64,000 nt of DNA, taken from positions 1-64,000 of the forward strand of contig JADDOH010011269.1 of NCBI GenBank assembly GCA_016648135.1, in the 5' to 3' direction. Shown here one piece after another: positions 54,670-64,000 of the stretch. A program made the position numbers and the translations under genes. The notes under the pieces are model-generated. The model ran no database searches, was not told the DNA's origin, and was given only the letters and a program-made list of their open reading frames with translations. How positions within the stretch are numbered: the first letter of the stretch is position 1; the number at the start of each line of letters is the position of its first letter. This DNA comes from Agrypnia vestita. Taxonomy: Eukaryota > Arthropoda > Insecta > Trichoptera > Phryganeidae.

Positions 54670-56995
54670 TGATGATGATAAATTGTAAATTCTTCTTTTA
54701 TTGTATCGGAAATGCATGTAGTGGAAAGCAGCATGTAGCGGGAAGCAGTGTGTAGCGAAAGTGCGAGACCGCTCGAACTGATTTTCAATCGAATACCGAT
54801 CATATGGACCCTCAATTCAAAAGATGAGGAATGATTAGTTATTGAATTGAAAATTACAACTGTTTATTGAATTACGATTTTAGGTGTGTAGGTATTAGAA
54901 TTTCATGTTATTGTCAATGTTTTTGCAAAAACGATGTAATTGCCAGAAATTCGTTTGCAACAAAAAAAAATACATTAATTCATTGACATTCATTACATTA
55001 CGGTTGTCAAAGTTATACAGTTTCGAAACATTTGAATACGGATCTGTTTTAGGCCGAATTTCGATAAAACATGAAAGTAGGTAACATGAAAATCTCCATG
55101 AAGTAGGTACCAACATTATTTATTAAATAACGTAAAAAGCGTTATTGTATATTTTAACCAAATTAACAATACACCCACCGCATGCTTTTTTCTGGCATGG
55201 GCGTGTAGCTCCCACTAATGGATTATTTAAAAGCAGACTTTTAAATAATCGCTGATGGCGCGGCCAGTCCAATGATATATTTTATAATACTAGCTGTGTA
55301 ATGTATGTGTGTCATTGAAACGGTGAATTACGTTATTATTTACTTAAATATATGTACTATATGTACCTACATGGGTCCCGTAGCTAGCTCCCCAAAGAAA
55401 AACTTCGGAGAGTCTCCCTTATCCAATTTTGAATAGCAAATATTCTTAAGCTTACGTAATATTATTTATCCAATTTCTGCAAGGTCTTAACAATTCAAAC
55501 ACCCTTTAAGTATATCTGATACGGATCAACATGGAAAATAAGAAAAATGCAGATTAATTACAGAATGATCCCACATTTATTTTATACTACAAGCGTAATA
55601 AGTTCTAAAAAAATGTAAAATTAACTACTTACCCAACGATCACACATTTACAAGTAAGTCTACAGATATATACAATAAATCGGACACCTAGTCTTAAACT
55701 GGGGGAGTTGTGCTTAAGATGACATACTTTTTCATTCAAGACAAATATTTGAAATAATTAAAGTCACGTGAGATTAGCGTCTTACGTTTATTCTTAAACG
55801 TATCATAATCAACGAAATTATTAAATTTTTAGAACAATCAACGTGACATAAAATTTAAAAATAACATAAATCGCACTTAGGTCAACGTGTGTAAGACGAC
55901 ATATATATAGGGTAAAATGACATAGTCTGTAATCTTAGACTTTAAGGGTATGTCATTTTATACACTATTAATCTTACGAGCATAGTTCGCAAATAAATTT
56001 TTTCTTTCCTGCAGGTATGCTTGCGCATAGAGTATGACACCAGTTGGAACACAGTCGGCACTTCACCCAATGTTCTTTTGGCCTAGATTGGCTAAATAGT
56101 TACTAACTAACAAACTAACTAACTAAATAAATAACCATCACGCCGTTTCTCCGCAGAGGTAGGCAGAGAGGATTGAACGCCACACTCTTCTATCCTGGCA
56201 CACCACTTGCAGTAAATGCAATGAGCTATATGAAAAGATAAGAAGGACCACCAAACAAAAGCGTAAGCAAAATTCTTAATCACATCAAAATCACAAAAAC
56301 ATGCACAACTCTGCAATCTGTGTTCGCCTTCCGCCTTACTGAATGTCAAATGTCAACATCAACGACATCTAAAGGCACGCGTTAAAGCGTTATTGGCTCA
56401 CTTTTAAAATATCACCCTCCAACTGGTTAAATAATCTATCTACATAAATAAAAATGTAAGTGTTCGTTTGTACAAAATCGATAATCTCTGAAAGTTCTTC
56501 AACGATTGCTTTGAAATTTTGGCACAACGAGTATTTGAATGCAACGTTGAACTATTAAGTTATATAATAAAAATGTAAATTTTCGATTGTCCAAAATCAT
56601 AAATCTCCTAAAGTTCTTGACACAACGTTACATTCGAATTCGCACAAATTATTTGAAAAAAAAGGCGCAGGTACCTATCCTTTCAATATTGATAAATATT
56701 TGGACATAACATTTCTAGGAACGACTAATTTTCACCTATACTGCTTCATCTGACGTCACCCAAGTGTGATTATTTTTAGGAACGCAGCCTTTCGAACGCC
56801 GTTCCAAAAATAATTCCAGATTTGTTGCATAATAATTTTTTTTGCTTGTAATAACGAATTATTAAAAAAACAGAAAATTTTGATTTTGGGTGGATATCAA
56901 AAAAACTGAAGGGGGTAAAAAAAAAAACGCGCGAGCCTTACAGTAGTCGCAAAATATGATGTGTAACATTTGAAATCTCACAATTAAAAATATTT
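54670..56995. other. AT-rich TE-like debris, no gene
   Basis: Sequence near 56440-56640 (AATAAAAATGTAAGTGTTCG, then a diverged second copy AATAAAAATGTAAATTTTCG about 120 bases later) resembles a family found at the 5' edge of insect non-autonomous elements. 55225-55250 contains the palindrome GATTATTTAAAAGCAGACTT plus TTTAAATAATC. The minus-strand frame 56119-56349 has no known family. Confidence 0.4.
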
Positions 56996-56999
56996 ATTG

Positions 57000-57200
57000 G
57001 GAATATTTGTAGGTCGATGGAATGAAAGAGCGATATGCAGTTACTGTTTATTTCTTCCCGGAGATAGGCCCCGGAAGCAAGTTAATGTGTACATGTAATA
57101 TTTTATGTAATGACGAACAAAGAAATAGATGACGCGCGGAAGTCTGCCCGATCTTACGGCAGAAGCCCGACTGGTGGTTTATATCGCGGAGATTTTTATT
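57000..57200. repeat. Direct repeat with 58760-58960, copy 1
   Basis: GTCGATGGAATGAAAGAGCG, TGTTTATTTCTTCCCGGAGA and GCGCGGAAGTCTGCCCGA match GTCGTAGAATGAAAGACGAA, TGTTTATTTCTTACAGGAGA and GACGGGAAGTCTTCCCGA in order. This copy is interrupted right after by the TTAA-flanked elements. Confidence 0.6.
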
Positions 57201-57207
57201 ATGTTAA

Positions 57208-57385
57208 GGTACAGATACACATGCCACTTAGTGGCATGCTCATAAATCAACCGGCGGTTGTATGGCTAGTGGCATGCTCATTACTAGCAATGTGCGTACA
57301 CACATGCCACTAATGAGCAAGGCCTAGAGAAGGTCGATACTGCGCATGCTCACGTGCCACTAAATAAGCATGTGTATCTGAGGCC
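57208..57385. mobile_element. TTAA-flanked MITE 1
   Basis: Left end GGTACAGATACACATGCC, right end GCATGTGTATCTGAGGCC, inverted. It is bounded by TTAA at 57204-57207 and 57386-57389, the piggyBac-type target. The inside is a run of short palindromic units (GTGGCATGCTCAT, CACATGCCACTAATGAGCA). Confidence 0.8.
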
Positions 57386-57389
57386 TTAA

Positions 57390-58077
57390 GGCGTCTGATA
57401 CACATGCTTCTTTAGTGGCATGTGAGCATGCGCAGTATCGACTTTGACAGTGGCATGCTTATTAGTGGCATGTGTGTACGCACATTGCTAGAAATGCTTT
57501 TGAGCATGCCACTGTCATTCACCATAGAGAAGGGGTATCTTTGGAGCATGTGTGAACAGACTTGCTTATTTATGAGCATGCTTATGTCATTCGCGGGCTT
57601 CGCGGCTAGTATTATCGATGCGATCTTCTCAAACATTACTTTTTGTGACTTATTATAGGAATCACGAATGTCTGCGGAATACTCGGTCACCGTTGTGTAA
57701 AAATAATATAGTGAGAAATAATGTTTACGAAACTTTATTAATAGGCATGATGATTCAAAAATCTTTCAATAAAAAGTATATAAACTAAACAAAAAATGTG
57801 CGGATGGAAATCGGAACTTGTTTGATTTATTGGTTCACTTGAATTTTCTATTTCAGTTTTGCAAAAGTTTCCATTTTGAACAAGAGCGTCTCTATTCTAT
57901 GACAAGAGCATGCCACTAATAAGCATGTGTGTTTGATTGTTAGCTTTGGGCATGCTTATTTATGAGCATGCCACTAATAAGCATGCCAGTAATGAGCAAG
58001 TGTGTACAGTTGTTAGGGCATGCTTATTAGTGGCATGCTCATTAGCATGCCAGTAAAGAAGCATGTGTATCTGTACC
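57390..58077. mobile_element. TTAA-flanked element 2
   Basis: Left end GGCGTCTGATACACATGC, right end GCATGTGTATCTGTACC, inverted, with TTAA at 57386-57389 (shared with element 1) and 58078-58081. Both flanks are dense arrays of GCATGCCACTAATAAGCATG-type units in both orientations; the middle (about 57600-57905) is unrelated AT-rich sequence. No transposase. The open frames at 57422-57658 (+) and 57412-57690 (-) are products of the repeat array. Confidence 0.75.
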
Positions 58078-58084
58078 TTAATAT

Positions 58085-58755
58085 AAACAAAACTCTGGGT
58101 CGGGCGATAGGTACATGGCACAGGGTTGAACAGGTACCGCTACATATTTATTAAGCAGCGACAGAAATTAACCTCAAAATTTAAAAAAGCTAATACCTAT
58201 ATACTTATTTATTAGTAAATACACGCATTTTTATTTACATTCATCCAATACAGAGAAAAGTTTGAGTGAGTCTTTTTCTTGCGTATAAAGAATTTATAAT
58301 GAAAACTTTGTTTTTATGGGTTAAATTATTTAAAATATTAAGACAAATCTGTAAAATAAAGTATCGCTATTCATATGAAGAAAACATTTGAAAAATAATT
58401 TAAAAGCAGGATATTCATGAAACAAAGGAAAACAAAGTACAGGCTGCTCGTGAAGACTACGCGAATGTGTACACATGTTAACATTGATCCCTTTCTTCCG
58501 TCAGGAAAATAAATGTTTCAACATTTCTCCCTTGCACATTATGCGCGGTAGAACCTTCAGCTTGCAGGGTCGTCAAAACAGGACCTACCCGTTTCATTGT
58601 TTGAATTGTCGGAATCCAATTACATTTTGCGGTTTTTGTGCCATAAATCGCATATATTTTCTGCAAACTAGTTAAATTCTGCACGAAAGAATATTTTGTA
58701 CAATTCGTATTTTTTTCGAGAACAATTTCATAGATTTTTGGGGAAGGCGTGGTGA
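58085..58755. other. No recognisable gene
   Basis: Mostly AT-rich. Frames open on both strands at 58475-58684 show no known family. Confidence 0.45.
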
Positions 58756-58759
58756 AGTC

Positions 58760-58960
58760 GTAGAATGAAAGACGAATGCGGTTTCGTTATTTTGTTTATT
58801 TCTTACAGGAGATAAGCTTCGTGAGCAAGTGAAGATGTGCAAGCAAAACAACAGCGTATAATATAGAACACGCGTGACGGGAAGTCTTCCCGAGACGAAA
58901 GCGTAGCAAGGCCAGCGATCGGCTTACTGTGGAGGCTTGATTATGATGTATTATTCTTAT
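58760..58960. repeat. Direct repeat with 57000-57200, copy 2
   Basis: Same motif order as copy 1 in the same orientation, about 1.76 kb away, continuing AAGGCCAGCGATCGGCTTAC. The two may be LTRs of one eroded element or separate copies of a non-coding repeat. Confidence 0.55.
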
Positions 58961-58964
58961 TTGG

Positions 58965-60055
58965 GTTCTAGCCCCTATAAATAACCCCTCTGTGTTTCTT
59001 AAGGTTTTTTATATCTACATTTGCAGTATCTTGTCCTTAATTTATTGGCCTCCTTGTTTGACCCTAATCAGCAGTATTGTGATAGCAAGACAATATTGCT
59101 TGACCTTCCCATCTAAATTATTTTGTCGATTTGACACTTTTGGAACACATTATTGGGTCGAGTAGGCACAAATTTGTTTAGCTAGCGCGAATGACGTGAT
59201 GGCTCTACATATTAAATGAAAATTGAATAACAGAATTTCAATTTTCACTATACATTTGATTGGTTCTAGGTGATAATTGATAGCCAAAGTTGTCTAAGAA
59301 GCAACAAACTTTCTAACATAATTGAATATCTGAAACAATGAAACAAAGTTTATACGGTACAAATACACGGTATTTTATTTGCTGTGAAAATATGTTCTTC
59401 AAATAAAAATAAATAGCAGTATAACAGTTTTTCAATTTTCAAACATCTTGTCGGTTTTCTGTTTGAAAAATTATCATCAGAAAAAATTTATTATATTTTC
59501 AAAAAAATTTCAACTTTATTGATTTGCGGACCGGACAATCTTTTCATTAGACTGACCATTGTCTCGGTTCTTTACATAAATAAATACATTACGTACTATA
59601 AAAATAGACTAGTCACTGAAAAACAAATCTGAGACATCTAGTTTCTGCTGTCTTCTATTGCGTGCTAAATGTATCAGTCAGAAAGAGATAGAAATAATTT
59701 TCATAGCCATGTATAAGAAAGGACAATAAAACATAATTTTTAACAACGAATGCATATGAAGTTAGTAGTGAATTGCGTACTTATTCTATGGTCTTTTCTC
59801 TTTCTTTCTTACAGCTCAGCATACGTGTAGAAGAGATACAAATATAAACAGGGTTGTGTAATGTATTAATATTTTATATATATATTGCGCGGACGTTTAT
59901 ACATTTTGGACACCCCTAGACCAACTCCCGCAATGTTCGTCTATGTTCACAGTCATTTGTGTTGTTGTTCTGTGCCTTAGAGTATATACAATCCATATAC
60001 TCTAAGTTCTGTGCAGTAGATGTTTTGGTTTTAATTAGTCTATATTTATAGTACG
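58965..60055. other. No gene; small palindrome near 59978
   Basis: CTTAGAGTATATACAATCCA followed by TATACTCTAAG forms a short hairpin at about 59978-60006. No gene or named element is supported elsewhere. Confidence 0.5.
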
Positions 60056-60059
60056 TCTA

Positions 60060-60180
60060 TGGTTCTTTAGTTGTTATGTTTTCCTTCTTTCGGAGCCCCG
60101 ATTTCCCTGCTTTGAGATACATGCTCAAAATATTGAAGCTTTCGGATTTCTTCTGTTTCATGAACCTTTTTTCATCCTTC
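60060..60180 (-). pseudogene. LINE fragment, minus strand
   Basis: The minus strand reads RKLQYFEHVSQSREIG followed by a GAPKEGKH-like string. This is the KirKLqYlGHVmR block that precedes the GRRxxWL motif in LINEs, and parallels the fragment at 13085-13310. Confidence 0.5.
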
Positions 60181-60184
60181 TTGT

Positions 60185-60795
60185 GAACCATAATCGAAAA
60201 ATTCATTGTAAAACAGTAATGGAAAGTCAAATAAAAGTGATTGTTTAGTATCTACGTATAAAACTAAAGATGATATTCTCCACTCAAAAACGTTTATTTT
60301 TTTTGGAAAGAACTTGCATTCGGGGTGCGATATTAAATCGGTTTTATACGATTGAACAGAAATGTCTATTTTAACGCAACGTAAATCGAAGCCGCATCTA
60401 ATTTTGAAAGCCCTGTTTGTACGTAATACATTGTGCAGACAAGTTCCCTCCAAAATTGGTTGATTGACTTAGGTTCGGAGAGTCTTCGTGACGTGGAGTG
60501 ACGGGCCGACATTCATTGTTTGGAAGGTTTAAAATGGTGTTGAGTTCGGCACTTCCAGCGATCCCCTCTCAAAATTCACTTTTGTTTTTGTTCGTATAAT
60601 CAAAAAGGAAGAGCAGCGCCGTCCAAGCAGCCATTTTGTGTATTTTGACAGCGCGGGAAATGTTGATTTTGCAAACATGGAATTATTGTGAAATGTGATT
60701 CGATAAGGTTTCGTGTAAATTTAATGTTACTACTAGCTGTTACCTGTCACAAATGACGGAACATTGATTCGCGTCTTTGCTAAGCCCTAGCATAT
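60185..60795. other. No recognisable gene; slightly GC-richer patch
   Basis: 60470-60670 is GC-richer (GTGACGTGGAGTGACGGGCC) and could be an old promoter or TE piece, but nothing defines it. Confidence 0.35.
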
Positions 60796-60799
60796 ATTT

Positions 60800-61012
60800 A
60801 TATTATCTTTTTGGCTATTGTTGTCACCTTTGCGTTTGCTGACCCGGGGTTCAAGCCCCATCTTCGGACGTTCAATTTTTTTTTTAGCCGCGAATTTGAA
60901 CGAAATTACGTACGTTACACGAATTTACGGGGACAGATCGACAGACGGAAGGACAGACGGACGGACAGACGCACATATAACGAAATTATTATATTTAGAT
61001 AGATAATTAAAT
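60800..61012 (+). repeat. SINE-like repeat with GACAGACGG tail
   Basis: A B-box-like GGGGTTCAAGCCCC lies in the head. The tail has GGGGACAGATCGACAGACGG and further GACAGACGGACGG units, ending ATAACGAAATTATTATATTT. It matches the antisense copy at 14425-14535 in order of parts. The two plus-strand open frames here are incidental. Confidence 0.55.
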
Positions 61013-61045
61013 TATTTTAAGTTACCTACTCAGATAGTAGTCATA

Positions 61046-61450
61046 GGTCCGCTCTGCACTCACTAATACAATGTAGTACTACATTACATTGAAGTGTAGT
61101 TCACACTACCTACACACACTTCAAAGTTATTAAAAGTATATACTTCAAATAGTACACTTCATTTCAAAGCGAACTTTCAAGTGTGTATACTACAAAGTAT
61201 TCACACTTGAAAGTAATCGAAAACGAAGAAATCTCTGGAAAATGAAACAACCCCCCCTCCATGGTTTTAAAAATTTTGGGACTGAATGAAGAATGTTACT
61301 TACTTCATTAGTACTACAGTTTCGTAGAACTACAATTAGTTCGCTTCATGCACTTTTTACTACAAATGTAGTGTACCCTTTGTAGTCTTCAAACTGGTGA
61401 ACGTGTGTGTGTTGTAATCTTCATTTTGAAATGCAGTTTTTCCCTTCGCA
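61046..61450. repeat. ACTACAATGTAGT repeat, copy 2
   Basis: It matches 1955-2345 through AATACAATGTAGTACTACAT, ACACACTTCAAAGTTATT, GAAGAAATCTCTGGAAAATG, CAACCCCCCC and TTTGAAATGCAGTTTTTCCC. The G-run partner of the C-run is missing here, so the central palindrome is specific to copy 1. Confidence 0.62.
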
Positions 61451-61454
61451 GATA

Positions 61455-62215
61455 GATTTTGTATTTTTTTAAAGAATAATTGTATATTTCAAATACGGTA
61501 TTTAATTCAAATACGATAGAATATGATTTTTCTAATTTTATATAGGTATTGTTTATTATTTCGGATATAGTATAGTGATGGTATTAACTAAATTCTAGCC
61601 GTTTGATAGTAAGCAGCTGAAGCAAGTCGATAAATTCAAATAACGTGTTGTGGAATTTTCCAGTGATGGGAGGCAAGAAAGTGAAATAGATGGATGAACC
61701 GGAGGTGTGGCCGGCGTTGCCGGCTTTATAGCTTTATTATGTAGCTATGTATGTAAGGTTTTCGATACGCGTTTTAATTTTCTAATCCTATCAAAGAATT
61801 ATATTATGTTGCCAAAAAAAATGGTTGCTTATATTTGTGCACGCGCGTTAGTAGTCATACTTCTTTGGCATACATAAAATACCATGTACTGTATTGTATA
61901 CCTTGCGTTGAAACATTTATTTGAAACCAGCTATGTTCCAACGCACGGTATACAGCGCAAGCAAAAATTTCCATCAATGACAGTTCTCCATCAACGGGCG
62001 AAAAATCTAAAATACACATTAAATGCAGTACCTACGTACCAAATTGCATTTTGCTTATATAAAGAAAATGATATATTAAGCACATAATTCAATAATCATA
62101 ATAACAAATTATGAATTTGATCATAATTATTATGAAAAATACACCAGCAAAAAGAAAATAAACAACAGCGCCCGGATTACATGCAATTTTCAAAACACCA
62201 TTTTGTTAATAATAA
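61455..62215. other. No recognisable gene
   Basis: AT-rich sequence with a GC-rich interruption (ACCGGAGGTGTGGCCGGCGT near 61700). The plus frame 61884-62087 has no known family. Confidence 0.45.
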
Positions 62216-62219
62216 TAGC

Positions 62220-62910
62220 AATAGGAGCAGTGAAGAGAGACCCAACACATACCGAGGGCCGTTTTTTGAGAAATAGCTATCATATCAGGCCATGCACTTT
62301 CGCCACCCGATTCGGCATTTTTTAGCGCTTAAGTTTAATCCTCCCCACCCCACTTAAACTCCACACAAAACCGCTTCACTGTCTCCTAGGTACAATGTAG
62401 AGGAGGGGAAAAAAAGATAAAGAAATTAACACATAACAATAGTAAACAATAAAAGAAATATAATGAAACATGATATACATATACGTGAGGAATATATAAG
62501 TTAAGCCCCAAAGAATACGAATTCTTAATAAGTGAGGCTCGGGGTACTATGAGCAAAAGTTCCCATATTGGCCCTGCACTGTCGCCACGCAGTTAGGCAT
62601 TATTTTAATGCTAAAGTGGTCATCGTCGCTACGCGGATGATACTTGAGTGAGTGTAAGCGGCCGCACAAAACCTCTTCTCTGTGTCTGTTTGCAAGGATG
62701 AGGAAATTATAATTTGTTAGATAACAATACAATGACATATTAACTTGAAATGACATGTAAATCACACGAAAGTGAAAAGGCTCTGAGAAGTGAATGGAAA
62801 CCCACCGCATTCCCAGGACCGTTTTACGAGTGAAAGCTCCCAAATCGGTCCTACTCATACGTCGCCTGGTTTACAATATTTACTCCAAAGGCCATCTCCG
62901 TGCCACATGC
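62220..62910. repeat. Three diverged CGCCAC repeat blocks
   Basis: Blocks beginning near 62224, 62525 and 62775 share the order GTGAA/GTGAG, GGCCGTTTTT/GGACCGTTTT, GCTCCCAAATCGG/TTCCCATATTGGCC, and CGCCACCCGATTCGGCATT/CGCCACGCAGTTAGGCATT, spaced about 250-300 bp. A further relative is at 15250-15530. Confidence 0.5.
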
Positions 62911-63189
62911 ATTTTTCAAGAAATCGTTTTCAACAAATTGACGTCGTCACTTATAAGAATTGCTTTTGGTTAAATATCACTCAGAAAACCGCCGTTATGA
63001 GTTGTGAATTCATGGTGTGAAAGTATTCCGTTGCATCCTTAAATTTCACTCTGAACGCGTCTAAAGAAGTACGTATTCTTTAAACATGTCGCTAAGAAAC
63101 GGCTGATAATTATGCAGCATTATATATGTGAGGTATAAAAGCAAATACAGCAATATTATTAGGATTACTAATTTATAATGTACTGAATT

Positions 63190-63370
63190 CGAGATTTTAT
63201 AAGAAATATAGCATATACGTTTAAATAAAACATTATTTTGGTTTGGATATACACTTAAAATCTAGAATTCATTAATTTTAAATTAGTAATCCTCGGTGAC
63301 TGCATTCGAAATATTTTTGGATTTTTTTCGGATATTGCTGCATTTATTTTTATACCCCACGTATTCAGTA
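63190..63370. repeat. Dispersed repeat shared with 23120-23310
   Basis: Ordered matches as described for the partner, ending in TTTATTTTTATACCCCAC against TTTTCTTTTATACCCCTC. Confidence 0.5.
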
Positions 63371-63469
63371 TGAAATAAGATTTTTATGAATCTTTTATGC
63401 AAAAAAAATATTTTCCCAAAAATCATCAATAATTGGTACGTCCGAATTTCACTTATTGCCCGGAGGATG

Positions 63470-63840
63470 TTTCACTCATCGGAAGCGTGGAGGGCTCAGA
63501 TAGCGGTGGGAAATTACCATTGGCAAGAACCTATAATATAACCAACCACCCACCCTACAGGTACCGACCAACCCCACAAGGATAACGGTACAATAAGGGT
63601 CCCGAGTACGAAGGAACCAACGCGATCAATTCACCCGTAAAACGCAGCCCTCTTGCATACCGACACATTTTCGCGAGGGGCCGAGGATGTCGAGGGCGTT
63701 TTCCCCCCTCGAACCTGGCCTGTAACTGACAGATAACCTGGCCAGCATCATGCCTGACGGACCAGCCGTAAAATATTACATTGTTCGCACGCAAAATTTG
63801 ACGGCCTGGCAACGTTCTCCGAATCTAGAACGATTATCTA
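63470..63840. other. GC-rich island of unknown nature
   Basis: This segment is much richer in G+C than the surrounding sequence. The minus strand has an 85-codon frame (63555-63812) with many Arg, Gly and Pro residues (RPRHPRPLAKMCRYARG) but no family I recognise. It might be part of a retroelement 5' region or a host regulatory region; no ends or repeats were found. Confidence 0.4.
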
Positions 63841-64000
63841 TTTTTTCTATGGCGGTGTTTGTTGAAATGTATTGTGTTCGGTGAGTCGCTCACCATTGCG
63901 AAAACTCATTATAAATGCGTGAATATAATCGCGCTGTCGAAAGCCAATTACTTTATTGTATTTTTAATTGTATTATCAGCAGTTTGTAAGGATCGTGATG

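Noticed and set aside
57422..57690. Frames of 78 and 92 codons on opposite strands
   Set aside because: They arise from the palindromic GCATGCCACTAATAAGCATG units and contain no independent coding signal.
1..64000. CRISPR arrays, bacterial operons or viral genes
   Set aside because: None seen; intron-exon structure, TE content and composition are those of an animal nuclear genome.

Overview
The window looks like insect nuclear DNA. It is very AT-rich, has split genes with GT/AG introns and long non-coding stretches, and is crowded with transposable-element (TE) debris. The two host genes belong to families with clear insect relatives: a suppressor-of-lurcher-like CUB protein and a BTB/FLYWCH protein of the mod(mdg4) type. 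I cannot fix the order of insect from sequence alone.

Host gene 1 (+ strand, about 17.0-23.8 kb) is the 3' part of a gene with two CUB domains. Six exons (17019-17093, 18742-18928, 20107-20297, 20863-21070, 21920-22167, 23700-23803) join with compatible phases at every junction into a 336-residue open segment. It ends in a hydrophobic stretch and a short basic tail. Its 5' exons, including any signal peptide, were not found.

Host gene 2 (- strand, about 53.5 kb down to at least 32.7 kb) is a BTB-domain regulator. Three shared exons (53331-53535, 52475-52620, 50494-51121) end in phase 1. Three separate 3' terminal exons, each preceded by an AG and each opening in the matching phase, offer alternative zinc-binding C-termini: a piggyBac-type zinc ribbon (49240-49577) and two FLYWCH fingers (35076-35386 and 32672-32922). 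A fourth terminal exon without a finger is possible at 26469-26656. This is the constant-N-terminus, variable-C-terminus layout of mod(mdg4). The two host genes converge, with their 3' ends facing each other across about 24-26 kb.

RNA genes: two near-identical tRNA-Thr(TGT) genes lie head-to-head in inverted orientation at 8.3-8.6 kb.

Everything else is mainly mobile DNA. Class II material includes a P-element-type transposase relic (0.2-0.6 kb), a possible large hAT-like element carrying a frameshifted Myb/SANT gene (3.1-6.9 kb), PIF/Harbinger elements (6.2, 30.3 and 43.3 kb), a mariner-type element (35.8-36.5 kb), Tigger/pogo-type elements (31.8-32.6 and 38.1-38.6 kb), a pair of TTAA-flanked elements (57.2-58.1 kb), and about ten copies of one palindromic element family whose core is conserved but whose ends differ. 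Class I material includes at least a dozen decayed non-LTR reverse-transcriptase pieces, tRNA-headed SINE-like repeats and several LTR-like segments. Other notable structures are a perfect 65-bp-arm hairpin, a 42-bp minisatellite just after a CUB-gene splice donor, a 65-bp tandem duplication and a 102-bp duplication. No viral gene and no CRISPR array was seen.
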